Of a stretch of DNA of 64,000 bases, positions 22,816 through 33,800 are shown piece after piece (position 1 is the stretch's first letter; each line of letters opens with the position of its first letter). The notes beneath the pieces are model-generated. The model did not search any database, had not been told where the DNA came from, and saw nothing but the letters and a program-made list of their open reading frames with translations. A program made the translations under genes and the position numbers. This DNA is from Meandrina meandrites (taxonomy: Eukaryota > Cnidaria > Anthozoa > Scleractinia > Meandrinidae), in the NCBI GenBank assembly GCA_963693305.1, contig OY855905.1, positions 37,773,637 to 37,837,636 of the forward strand, written 5' to 3'.

Positions 22816-24266
22816 TCACTTGGTTGATGTTACTTTTTTTTTCTGCCTGGAATGCGAAGAGCAAATGTCTCGACTCTTCCTCTTGTTGGTTGACGACGTG
22901 CATCTACAGGCAGAGTTTTGGCGGGAAACAGTCGCACTGCAATCTGAACTACTACTACCGCTGTCATTGCTGCTTGACTGCTCATCAGAAGACGAGGATC
23001 TGGAGTCATGTATAAGTAGAGGGAAATATGAAAATTTAAAAGCCCGTGATATCTTTGAGGATAAGATGGACGTTTGCTTTTCATTCCAAAGCGCAATGTT
23101 CTTCTCTCGTCGTTTTTGAGCTTCAGCTCGTCTCTTTTCTCTTTCGCGCATTCTCGTTTCTCTCATTTCTTCTTCCAACCTTTCTAACTCTTCCATTTTT
23201 AGAAAGAAAGCTTCTCGTCTGCTCTTCTCGAAGTTTTTTGCTTCCAGTCGTTTCCTCTCTTCCTTTTCTTCTTGTAGTTCTCTCTTTATCGCCTTGCTCA
23301 GCTCTTTTTCTGTCATCAGTTTGGACTCTAGAAGATCGCTCAGGTTTTCAGCTTCATTCACTTTGTTGAGCTTGTAGAGTTGTCGTATAGTTTTGTTTAC
23401 AGTTTTGGTCAGATTGTCCGGCTTCGAAGCATTATTCTTGCGATCTTTAAGAATACTCTTTGGTGGTAATCCATCCTCCTTTACAGTACGATTGAATCTT
23501 TCATCTGACGACTTGCCGGCCTTCTCTTCTGTTGTTTGTTCAGCTATTTCCAGCATAGAAACTACATGTCTTTCTTTAGATGGTAATGTTCCATCTTCTT
23601 CTTTTTCTCTCTGATCAGGATGTGTTCCGTAAGTCTGTCGTTCAGTAGAACATTCAGAGGATTCACTGTTTGGTTTTCGCAATCTTTTACCTTTCTTCTG
23701 AGCTGACTGTTTGTGTCTTTCAATGCTCTCCAATGGTTTTGGTGAGTCTTTCCCGGACCGTAAACCTTTAACACCCCTTCTTCTTCTTGTGTCTCTGGTC
23801 CCTGATAAAGGTGCTCTTTCTTGTTTTTCATCCATTTCTGCCTGCAAAATGGTTTCCTTCGCTGCCTTTAAGTGTTCTTGCACCGCGTTCTCAAGGTCCG
23901 GTCTTGTAGAAGCTTCGAAACTTTGAGCGGTCTTTCGGGAAAACCTGCGTCTTTTGTTGTGCTAGTTTTATCAGCTTGCAAGTCCGAAAACGACACCAAA
24001 TATTTCGATTTTTCTACATCAGGCAGTTCTAAACCGTCTTCACTTTTCCTCATTTCCTTGCCAACCCCAGAAAACGAGAAACTTTTACTTCGTGCTTTTT
24101 GGTCAGCCAGACTTATTGCCGACTTTATTCGAGGCAGGGCTGATTCTAAGCTGTTCGGTCTTGTATAGGTCGTGTTTCCGCTGATTTCGCTCTCTGGTGA
24201 GACCATCCTAGCAACAGGAATCTCTATGGACCGAGTTTTCGATGAAGAATGAAGTAGATTTTCCAT
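22816..24266 (-). CDS. coiled-coil protein with FSYFP motif, copy 4, apparent frameshift
   Basis: Two overlapping minus-strand frames form one gene of about 483 codons. The 5' part, from ATG at 24266, reads 132 codons and stops at 23868. The 3' part is open in another frame from about 23950 to 22816. The second frame also reads upstream of 23883 as FSRKTAQSFEASTRPDLENA before meeting a stop near 23965. The switch therefore lies around 23900-23965, near short A and T runs. The 3' part has a family-like helical segment (VNKTIRQLYKLNKVNEAENL), a coiled coil, SRAFKFSYFP and an added Ser/Asp-rich then basic tail. One missing or extra base (assembly error), a tiny intron, a recent null allele or programmed shifting are all possible. 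Combined length matches copy 1. Confidence 0.65.
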
Positions 24267-25069
24267 AATCGAAATGTTAACTCCTCACATAAAAGGCCTT
24301 CGGATTGATTGAATTAAATCTTTTGGCACATTATGTCTTGATTGAAAGGGAAAAGCAACGAAACATTTTGTTTGAAGTACTGAAATCAAGCTCAACTTGA
24401 GAATACTATACTCATGCAAGAGAGTCTTGACTTGTGTTGTCAGTGTCTGTTTTCAGTTGCAGCCGTTGTTAGCAAGTTGTAAACTTTATTAGCGCCTTCA
24501 ATTTTCCTCTACTAATGTCTCTAATTGTCTCGGCTAAGGTGTAAATTGAATTGTTATCAAGTTCAGGGTTGCCTGCAAATAATAAAACAAGAAAATTATG
24601 TGGTCGTTTTCACATTTCAAATTTTCTTCTTTAATTGCTTTCTGTTAGTTGACAGCTGGGTTCGTATTTTTAATTGCGGTGTTAATCAAGTGTAACGTTC
24701 ATGATTTATAAAACAATGCAGTAAAACCGGTACAACATTAGAAATTCACGGAACCAGCTTGTATCGTGTTTGATGCTGGTAAGGCTTTTGCAAATTAAAA
24801 AAGAGGCAATTTTTAAAACAGAAGACAGTGTTACAAAATAAGTGGTTTAGACTGACAGTGGTTTGCAATACGTACATGCTCTAATATACATTTTGTTGAT
24901 AAATCGATCTCTCAGTCACCTTCTGTGATAAACGTAAAATGACCAGATTCTTATTTAACTAACACGAGACATTCAATATGAATGAAGAGTTTATTGAGGA
25001 TGCGTCAGTCAGTCAGTCAGTCAAAATGTGTCCTAATTACAATTGGAACCTTGCAAATAACAGCTATTG

Positions 25070-25125
<56 letters not shown>

Positions 25126-25426
25126 CGTTGTTGTTATTGTTGGTGTTGGTTCTAAGATAAGAAGCTGTGCTGCACAGATGCGAAAAACGCTAAAAATCAC
25201 CCTTAAAGTTGAGAAATAGCCGAGAAAAATATGTGGAAACGTACTCATTCTGATGCAGCAGCACGAGACCCCAAAGAAAGGGTACAGCTTAAAGGCTAAC
25301 ACGTTTTGCAATTAGTTACGAAAACTGTTCAAAACAAAATTTAAAAAGGGAATGGTGACCGAAGACGAAGATTGACCGACCTAGAATGACCAAAATATCC
25401 CGCCAAACGCCTAACTATGCCATGAA
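24267..25426. other. intergenic with (GTCA)n and (ATT)n microsatellites
   Basis: Short GTCA repeats lie at about 25003-25023 and an uninterrupted ATT array at 25070-25125. The isoleucine-run ORF across it is an artefact of the repeat. Nothing else is recognised. Confidence 0.75.
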
Positions 25427-25797
25427 TACAGTAAAAACCCGCATATAGGAACCTAGAATTTTCGAGGTCAGGCTGAACAGGATCTTATATTTTAGGGTAG
25501 TTTTTCACTATTCAGGCGTTTTTATTTTTCATAGGTTATCGTAGTGTAACCATTGGCAGAAATATTGTACAAACATACAAAACATAATGGTTTAGCACTT
25601 GTATTTTCAACAACAAAAATGCTTGCCTTGTTTGCTAAACAATTTTGACCATCAAAATTGGAGTGAGGTTTTTGTATAAGGGCCTTTTTTCTCTGCCAGG
25701 CTGAACAGGTTCTAATATTATTTGGGTATTTAAATGCCAAATTTCAGCCTGTAGGTCCTTAAATCACTAAGGTTCTTATATGTGGGCTTCTACTGTA
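25427..25797. mobile_element. TA-flanked MITE, Tc1/mariner-like ends
   Basis: TACAGTAAAAACCCGCATAT at 25427 is mirrored by the end finishing TACTGTA at 25797 (inverted: TACAGTAGAAGCCCACATAT). The two ends match over about 27 bp with a few changes. TACAGT ends beside TA are typical of Tc1/mariner non-autonomous elements. An internal direct echo (GGCTGAACAGG at about 25471 and 25701) is also present. Confidence 0.7.
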
Positions 25798-26023
25798 TCC
25801 CATGACAAGCCCCTCCCAATCTTGCCGTCAGAACATTAATTTCTGACCAAGTGTCAGAATTACATGAGTTTTGACTTCTACTGCATGAAGAAAAGTGAAC
25901 TACGACGGCACCGCAATTTTTTTATATTTCTACACCATACTTGGAGTAAAAATGCCGTATGTAGTCAGTAAATAGAATAGTTCTGACTTCGAGGTGATAA
26001 CCATATGCGGGATGAAGAAACAG

Positions 26024-26168
26024 TGGAATCCAGATTTCTCGAATCACGTGACTTGAATCAAAAGTCGTTAGCCTTGGATTTGCTTCACTGTGTTGAATAC
26101 TGCATTTTACCCCTGCTTTTTTGAACCAATTTTCGTTTCCCTCAGTGGAAGTTCGAGAAATCGGGATT
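26024..26168. mobile_element. short MITE-like inverted pair
   Basis: TGGAATCCAGATTTCTCGAA (26024-26043) is partly mirrored by TTCGAGAAATCGGGATT (26152-26168). The ends are imperfect and the borders are tentative. Confidence 0.4.
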
Positions 26169-27813
26169 GCATTAAATTGCGTGCAATGCGTGCGTTGCTG
26201 TCTTCGTCATGGCTGCTTGAAGTAGCCGCTCCGTCACGGATTGTGGCGCATCTTCAAAAGTTTAGCCTTGAAATTTCATGTTCTTTGTAATCCATCTCAA
26301 TCTTCTCCAATCTTTATAGCCATCATTGCTCTTTATTGGCTCATTATGCTCTTTGGTGTCAGCAATGCCTGCACTCAACAAACCACAAATACGCTCAAAA
26401 CTTGTTGTATAGACACAATGAAATGCATAAAAAGATGTTCATTTTGAGGTTTCCCTCGGCTTGAATGCAATTTCATACACTATAAAAAATGCTTAGAAAC
26501 AAAAGTTTAGGAGATAGTTTCTTGGCACTAAACAGAATGAATAATTAATGAAAATAAAACGGAAACGGAAAAACGAAGCCAGCTTCCGTTTCGGAAATAT
26601 CAAGGAAACGGAAAACACTTTTCGCACCTGCCATTATTTCATATAAATAAATTCATGAACGTCGTACGAACAACAAAATTCTTTTTCATTATGTTTGCAA
26701 CCTCCTTGATTTTAGAAGATATTGGAAGATCATGATACGTGCAAGACATTACGATTTTTATAAGATACTGTGAAAAGTAGGTTAAAAAGCAGAGTGGGGA
26801 TATATTTGCAGACGTTTTGACTGCTGTCTCTTCCATGAGTGGAGAAAAGGCCCTCTGCAGCAGGTGATCACGTGACCTATAGTAACACAATGCTCTCCAA
26901 GTCCGAATACGACCAGTTAGAATTTTATCATGCTTTCTCGACTGCATTTTTTGAAAAACGTTTTTCAAGGCATTTACAAAAGTATCCACCCAAACTTAAG
27001 CCATCATGCAGGTCTGCGCCGAAAAGGTCGCTTTTACAACTTTTATTCCCTGGAGACATAAACCTCCAAAGACAAGTTATATACTGATGGAACAAACGGT
27101 GGATTACTCCATTAGCACAATAAATAATGTTCACATGCAGCTTTTAGAATGGCTAGAATGTGATTGGATTGATGGTTACATCTCCGCTATTGAATATCAG
27201 ATCTGAACGACTTGACGACTGGCTGGATCGATGTTAGTATTAAATGTGTTTTTAAAATTTTATTCGCTGCCGCATTGTTGCTTAATATGAACTCTGTTTC
27301 CTTGACTGCAATTTACTTTACATCGGCCAAGGTGTTAAATTTCGCAAAAGTAGACGGAAGCGCATTGAGCAAAAATGTTAGCCTTGATTTTGTTTTTCAA
27401 CTTTGTATCTTTGTATTCTAAAGGAGAAATTTATCTTACTTTTTCGAGTTTTGAGGACTATTGCTTAGCCCAGTGACTGTCGCTTTTGTTTCTTTCAGAC
27501 CCATTCAAGCGAACAGGTAGCTGTCGTTCTCGAGCCACAAAGAGAACACATGTTTATTCATGTCGTTAAAAGGTTCTGAAAGGGTTTGACGAATGCATTG
27601 TTCACCTCAACTCATGCACGTTAAAGCGGCGACGATGTAAGCTGAAGAAATGAATACAAACCCAAGAGGAATTACACGCCAAAGGGTGTACACCTTTTGA
27701 AGCGCTGAACTTCTGCTTAACTTCCTTCGCGTGGTGTCGTTCCAAGCGCCTGTCTGTGTCCCGGGCTAAGTTAAAAACACTCATGTAGCCTCAACATTAA
27801 GGTTTGTTTGGAA
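26169..27813. other. intergenic, no gene recognised
   Basis: Unique AT-rich sequence upstream of the synaptotagmin gene. The longest ORF (26639-26989, -) has no recognisable domain. Confidence 0.5.
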
Positions 27814-27820
27814 TATAAAA
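27814..27820 (+). promoter_or_regulatory. candidate TATA box of the synaptotagmin gene
   Basis: TATAAAA lies 74 bases upstream of the chosen ATG (27888). If used, transcription would start near 27845 and leave a 5' leader of about 40-45 bases. The sequence match is good; use is inferred. Confidence 0.45.
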
Positions 27821-27887
27821 CGGCGCGTTCGACAAATGATTGCCACAACTTTGGAAGATTTGCATTCGACGTGAGTGGGAAGACTCG

Positions 27888-30800
27888 ATGAAAGAAGCCG
27901 ACGACAACGACAAATATCGCAAAGTTTTGGATTATTACACAAATGACGAATCCAGCGAGTTCGATACTGGGTCAGGTAAGTTTCTAAACTTGTTTACAAG
28001 TGGAGGAACTTCAAACAAAGATTGCATGATTAATTTCTTGTTTTCGAAACTGGTTGTTCAACACTGATTGTTTGACTTCCGTTAGAGAATCTATCCAAAA
28101 CGTTTTCGCCGCTCATCGGTGTGGGTTTGGCGTTAGCTGTTTTTCGCGTGGTAGAATTTTCCTCTTATTTTCTACTTGTTCGAAACTAAAAGCGGGAAAT
28201 GACATTTAGATTGACCACGAGGGGAATTTGATGAACAAACTTGCTCGCTCGTAAGGGATTTGTCGGCCGATTTTGTTCTTCCGTTAAAACGCTTTAATAG
28301 ATTAGAGTGTTTGCCTCGTGTGTACACCACAGAACGTTAATCGCGAGTAAATTGATCGATTGCCCATTGCGAAAACTTTAAACCGAATAAAATAACATTG
28401 TTTAGAACTGAATACTGAATTAATTTCGTATCAAAGCAAACGGAAGCACTGGGCTGATGATTTAATCAAATAGAAGAGATCGTTCGTTACATTTTGCTCT
28501 TTTCCTAGCAAGGGTGCGTTGAGGGAATGGTGCTGTAAAGTTAAAACTCTTTAAAACTTGTGCGGGGAGGCACGTTGATTTAATTATTCATTATATTTAA
28601 CCGCTCAGCAAAATGCATATATAATGAGGTTGGTTTTTGTGTTTGAACAATCCCCACTGTGAAACTCCCTGAACTGACTTTGGAGACTAGCTTGAAATGA
28701 AAGTTTTGCAATTACAACCAAAGTTTGGACAAGGATATCGCTATTTCGGAAAAGGTGTTAAGTCGTTTCAAGAATTTTTGTGGATTGACTAGAAGTTTCA
28801 TAAAAGATTTTCAAACCAGATGAATTTCTTTGTTCCTTTGAATAGCAAAAAGACAAAAGCTTTTTTCATCTATGTCCACAATTATAATCTCATGTCTTCT
28901 AGAAGGGTTTCATATAGCACAAATTTATTTTCTTTAGGTAAGTTTTGAAAGGAAGGAACAGAAATGACAGATTAAAAAATTAAAAAAACTTACAAAATCA
29001 GAGCATATATATTGTAGGTTAAATTGCTTTGCAGGTTAAATCTGTTTCCACCCTTGGCTTATCTGTTTCAACCAGAGCATAACAACTTATTGAATGAATT
29101 CAAATTATTTTATGAAATTGTAGGAGTTTTTTCTTCAGGTTGAAGCAGATTAATGTAGGTTGGAAACAGATTAAGCCTGAAAACAAATTTAACCTGCAAC
29201 GTACCCATATACCCCGGTTTCGTGCATATTCCTGATAAGATTCAAGTTACGGTTGGGTGAAATAATCAGCTTTAAACAATTTCTGATTTAGTTTTATTGC
29301 CATTTCATAGTACTGTCGGACCTCTTCATACGGATAATGCGGACAGCTCAATATAAAGGACAATTCACCTGGTCCCAGAGAAACCAAAAGTCATATACTC
29401 TTTACCTGAATAACGCAGATGCCTTCATAATACGAACACTTAGCTCTTGAAAGTCCGTATCTGCATTTAAAAAAGTGTGTCGTATATTTAAGAATTGTGC
29501 AATTTACGGGCCTCGTGCCGATCGTCTTCTGTAAGATTCCTTGCTGATGCTCGAATGCATTCACAAGAAGGACAACATAGAAAACTGTCCCTTCATCCAT
29601 CCTTCAACCTCTCTTGCCTCCACACTATCGGAACAACTGCACTTTGCGGTTGCATGTGACTCGTAAATCAAGGGACTCGCAGTAAAGGATGCGATAGTGA
29701 AGAGATTCAGTTACTTAAACATAAAAGGGCGGCAGAGGGCGTTAACTTAATATAGGGATCTCTAGTGCACGCGTGACTGGTCAGCCTGTGCAGTCGCGCT
29801 TCAAAATATCGCACTTAATGCAAATTACCCCCTCCTCTCCAGGCATATGCTACCCACACGATTTGTTTCCAAGCTGTATTGGATTGAATGAATTGCGAAA
29901 TATGGACTGGTTACGATTATTTTACGATTTCTTTTCGATTTTTTAAAATTCATTTTTCCACCTGGACCCTCATTTCTAGCCACTGTTCGGGGAACGAGCC
30001 CGAGCTCCTCCCCGAGAGCGGCGAAAATCGAGCCTACTCAAGTATTAAGTACTTTTTTGCACACATTATGCTGGCTGAGTTGGCCAAGTTTGTCAGATTG
30101 TATTATATATGCTAATAAAATTAATTATTTGGGCTAAGTATGCCGCAAGATAACTGTTTGAATAATTATCGACAATCGAACTTTTGTCAACTTTAGAAAC
30201 CCAGGGGACAATACGCCATAGAAATGTTACATCACAGGCGCTAGCAAAATATTTTTTTGTGTTGCATGTGGATATCGAAACAAACTTATCTAGCATCTCA
30301 AGAAAAGAATATTTGTTAATTTATGGTTAGATATGCTAGTGTCGGACAAGAAAGCCAGTCATAAGGCGCCTATGTTATGCTTGCAAGCGTCGATTTGTAC
30401 AATATTTTTTGAGATATTATTCAAAGCGCTCATTAGTGTGTTATACTTCTATTGTTTAGAGATTATTCCGTTTTAGCCGTCACAAAAGTATTGGCTTTAC
30501 TCACCGTTTGTTATGAGACTGTTTGAGTCTTAAATGTTTATTAGGTTTTGTTGAGTTATTGGAGTGAACATTGCTGGTGCAGATCGCTAAACTCCTCGGT
30601 CGGGTCAAATGCGCGCGTGATCTAGCGCGGGAATGCTATTATATGTTATCAATGATCGCTTGGCCTCCGCGTCTGCTGCAACTCTTATCGGAGTGCGACA
30701 GAGGTAGTCTTACTACTAAATCTACTTGATTTCTAAAAAAATTCACAGTTCTTTATTGTTTTGTTTTGTTTTGTTTTTTTACAGCAGAAAGAGTCAAGGT

Positions 30801-33800
30801 CAAAGTTGCCATCGGATTTGCCATTGCTTGCGCTGTGCTTCTACTGGGAATATTCATATTGTTGTTATACAAAGTGCTGTGGTTTCGATCTAGAAGCAAT
30901 GCTACAAGCAAGCCACCAGCTAAAAGCGTCGTACAGAAGCGCTCGCCAAGTGTGACGGAGCAAGACTTTAAACGGACCCGTCAACAACGCCGGCATCATC
31001 CATTGATGAGGTCCGATAGCTCAGCGTCCGAGATTGACTTTGATCAATCATGGCTGAGAAACAACAACCTGACATCATCTGAATCAGACAGCAGCCCAGA
31101 ACCAAGTCTAAACCTAGGAAAGCTCGAATTCAACATTAATTACGACACAGATACTGAGTCTCTGCGAGTGACTCTGGTGGCAGCTCATGACTTGCCATCC
31201 ATTCACAGCACGAATTACGTGGAATTGTACCTGCTACCAGACAGAGTGGAAAAACACCAGACGCAAATTCATTATTCTGACTGCAGTCCTGTTTACAACG
31301 AAGAGTTCAAGTTTGATATTGGGTTTTCGGAGTTGCCTGAGCGTACTTTACAATGCTGTGTGTTCAGTTACGATGGCTTTTCCCGGCATCAATCCATTGG
31401 GGAAGTTTTTTATTCGTTTGGCGAGGATGACCAGTTGACCGAGTATAAAGGTGTATCACTGTCTAAAGATATCCAGAGAGATGTGTTTTTGTTGAAGGTG
31501 AGTTTGTTGTATAATCAATTAAATGAATTATCATTTTATTTGAAACAAAACATGCAGACATCTCTATATTTTGTGAAGACTAGGGAGTTCTTTTTTTTGC
31601 ATGACTTGGAAAGAAAAATACCGGAGAGAAAATTTTGCATTTTCAGTTAGGGTAACTGAGGTGCATGTGCTGCCTTTGCAATGACATCTTAATCTCGTTC
31701 CCAGATCTCATTTGGACGGAGAAGAAGGAGAGATTTCACCTTCCGCTCGGTCCAAATGAGATCTGGGAATGAGATAAATGGTATCTGCAAATGGTTAGAT
31801 GTTCTAGTCATCTCGGATAAGGACGATAAACCGCAGGCCCCGTCTCCTGCATCTTCACTGTTATGGTCAGCGGGGGACGTTAAAGAACCCACACACTTAT
31901 CGCAAAGTGCAGGGCACGAAGTTCCCGGTGTTGTGGCCTGGTCTTTGCCTGTTGTACTGTCAAGGTTAATTGGGGTGGGAAACACTCGAAGATATTAGCT
32001 CAGTATGATAAACTACTCTACAAATGCGAGGGCAAATAAAGTATTCATGTCGTGAAAGAAATAGAATGGAATTTTTAATTGTTATAATGACGTTGGTAAC
32101 ACATTTTCACGAAACAGCAACAACAATAAGTAGTTGTTTCCTTGTTCATGAATTTTTTGATTTACCATCTGGGAAAAGGGGAGACTTAACGTGGGGAAGA
32201 GCTTATTGAAAAGTCGAACTTCCAGAGGAGGGCTTAAACGAGAGAGAGGGCTTTTAAAATGGAGCCTTACGTTGCTCTTGCTGTACATAATTTAGGTTGG
32301 TAGTAGACATAGCTCTTTTATCTGACTAATTTTTTTCCTCACTTGCGTTATTTTAGGAGGAAAGTCCATCCCGTGTAGGGGAGGTATTGGTGTCTCTGTG
32401 CTACCTTCCCACCACTAACAGACTGACATTTGTCGTCCTGAAAGCGAGGCTCTCGAAAAACACATTTCCTGATGATTTGCCAAGTAAGTAAAAGTTTTGT
32501 TTGTTTTACAATAACAGAGCTTCTGGCGTTTAATTATAAAATAGAATCATTATTTACATGTTAGAAATTACCTCATGAAAACTATGATTATTTTTTGCTG
32601 CAAACGACATTCGAGTACACATTGCAGTATTCGTGAAGAGTTGGTGTGAATCCTCGCGTGAATCATTTGTGTTCTGTAAAAAAAAGTCTGTATTTCTCTT
32701 CTGTGATAAATAGTTTATTCTTCTGGCAAACATTACCAGTGAGTCTCGTGTATACATTGCCGTGGTAGAATTTTGGATGAGTTTACCTTCAATAAAATGT
32801 CAGTCTGTCAATCTTACGCTTAAAGTACACAAGTCAGACTGACCAATATCTATTGTCTCCTTTAAATATCAACACAAAGTCAACAGGACAGGTAATGAGA
32901 ATGCAGAAATTCGTCAACAAGTGCGCAAAAGCATAACATCGACATTCTAATCCAAACAATATGCAGGATATTTGTCACACGAACCTAGTTTAATGGCCGA
33001 GCCACCACTAGTCAACTCAGTAGTAGAGTGTTAATTCGAAGAACTAAACAGAAGCACAGGTTCGCCTCCTTTTCCGCCGGAATATGCCGGTGTCATTTAC
33101 TGAAAAACATCGTCTTTCACTTAAATCACCGGACTTTAAATACACCATCTTCATTTCCATCATCGGCTTTTAATAACCATCACTCTTTGATGTTCGACAG
33201 TGGTTAAGCTGGACAATCGATAGTTTTGTGTTTGGGATTGAAAGAGTTAACACAAAAAAATCTTTGGCTACCAATACTTGAATTATTTCATTCTAAAAGA
33301 AAATCATCGTGTAATAATAAAGCTGCACAAAGTAAGAAAGAGAGAAAGAAGTACAGTAACACGTCTGCTTGCCTGTTCTAGACGCGTTCAGTTACTCGGG
33401 GAGCAGTACGAAAAATAGCAATATGAAAAAAAGACCAACGCCTAGAACACGCTAAGTAAGTGGCAGAGATCTGTTTATTTTTCAAGCAAAGCGTTTTGTT
33501 CGATTTAATTACATGCGAAACTCGCTCAAACATGACGCTTGTCCACCCAGTGCTTTATACTCAGTCAGCTCTTTTATGTATTTGTTCCACATTAGTTCTC
33601 TTCAAACTCCAGCAGCGTTAATTTGATACCTTTTTCAATAAAAAATGAAGTTTGATTGTCCGTGCAGTTATCAAGAAAGTGTCTGCCAGCTGGAGGGTTT
33701 CAGTTTTTTATGAGATGTTTTAATTCCTTGCTGCGCAATAAGGCCGATGAAACTGCATTTTTATTCATCTCGTTTTACCCCCAGGCTTACGAGTTATTGT

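Noticed and set aside
25033..25311. ORF with a long isoleucine run
   Set aside because: Produced by translating the ATT microsatellite.
26639..26989. 116-codon minus-strand ORF
   Set aside because: No domain, no splice partners and no clear regulatory signals; length is compatible with chance in AT-rich DNA.
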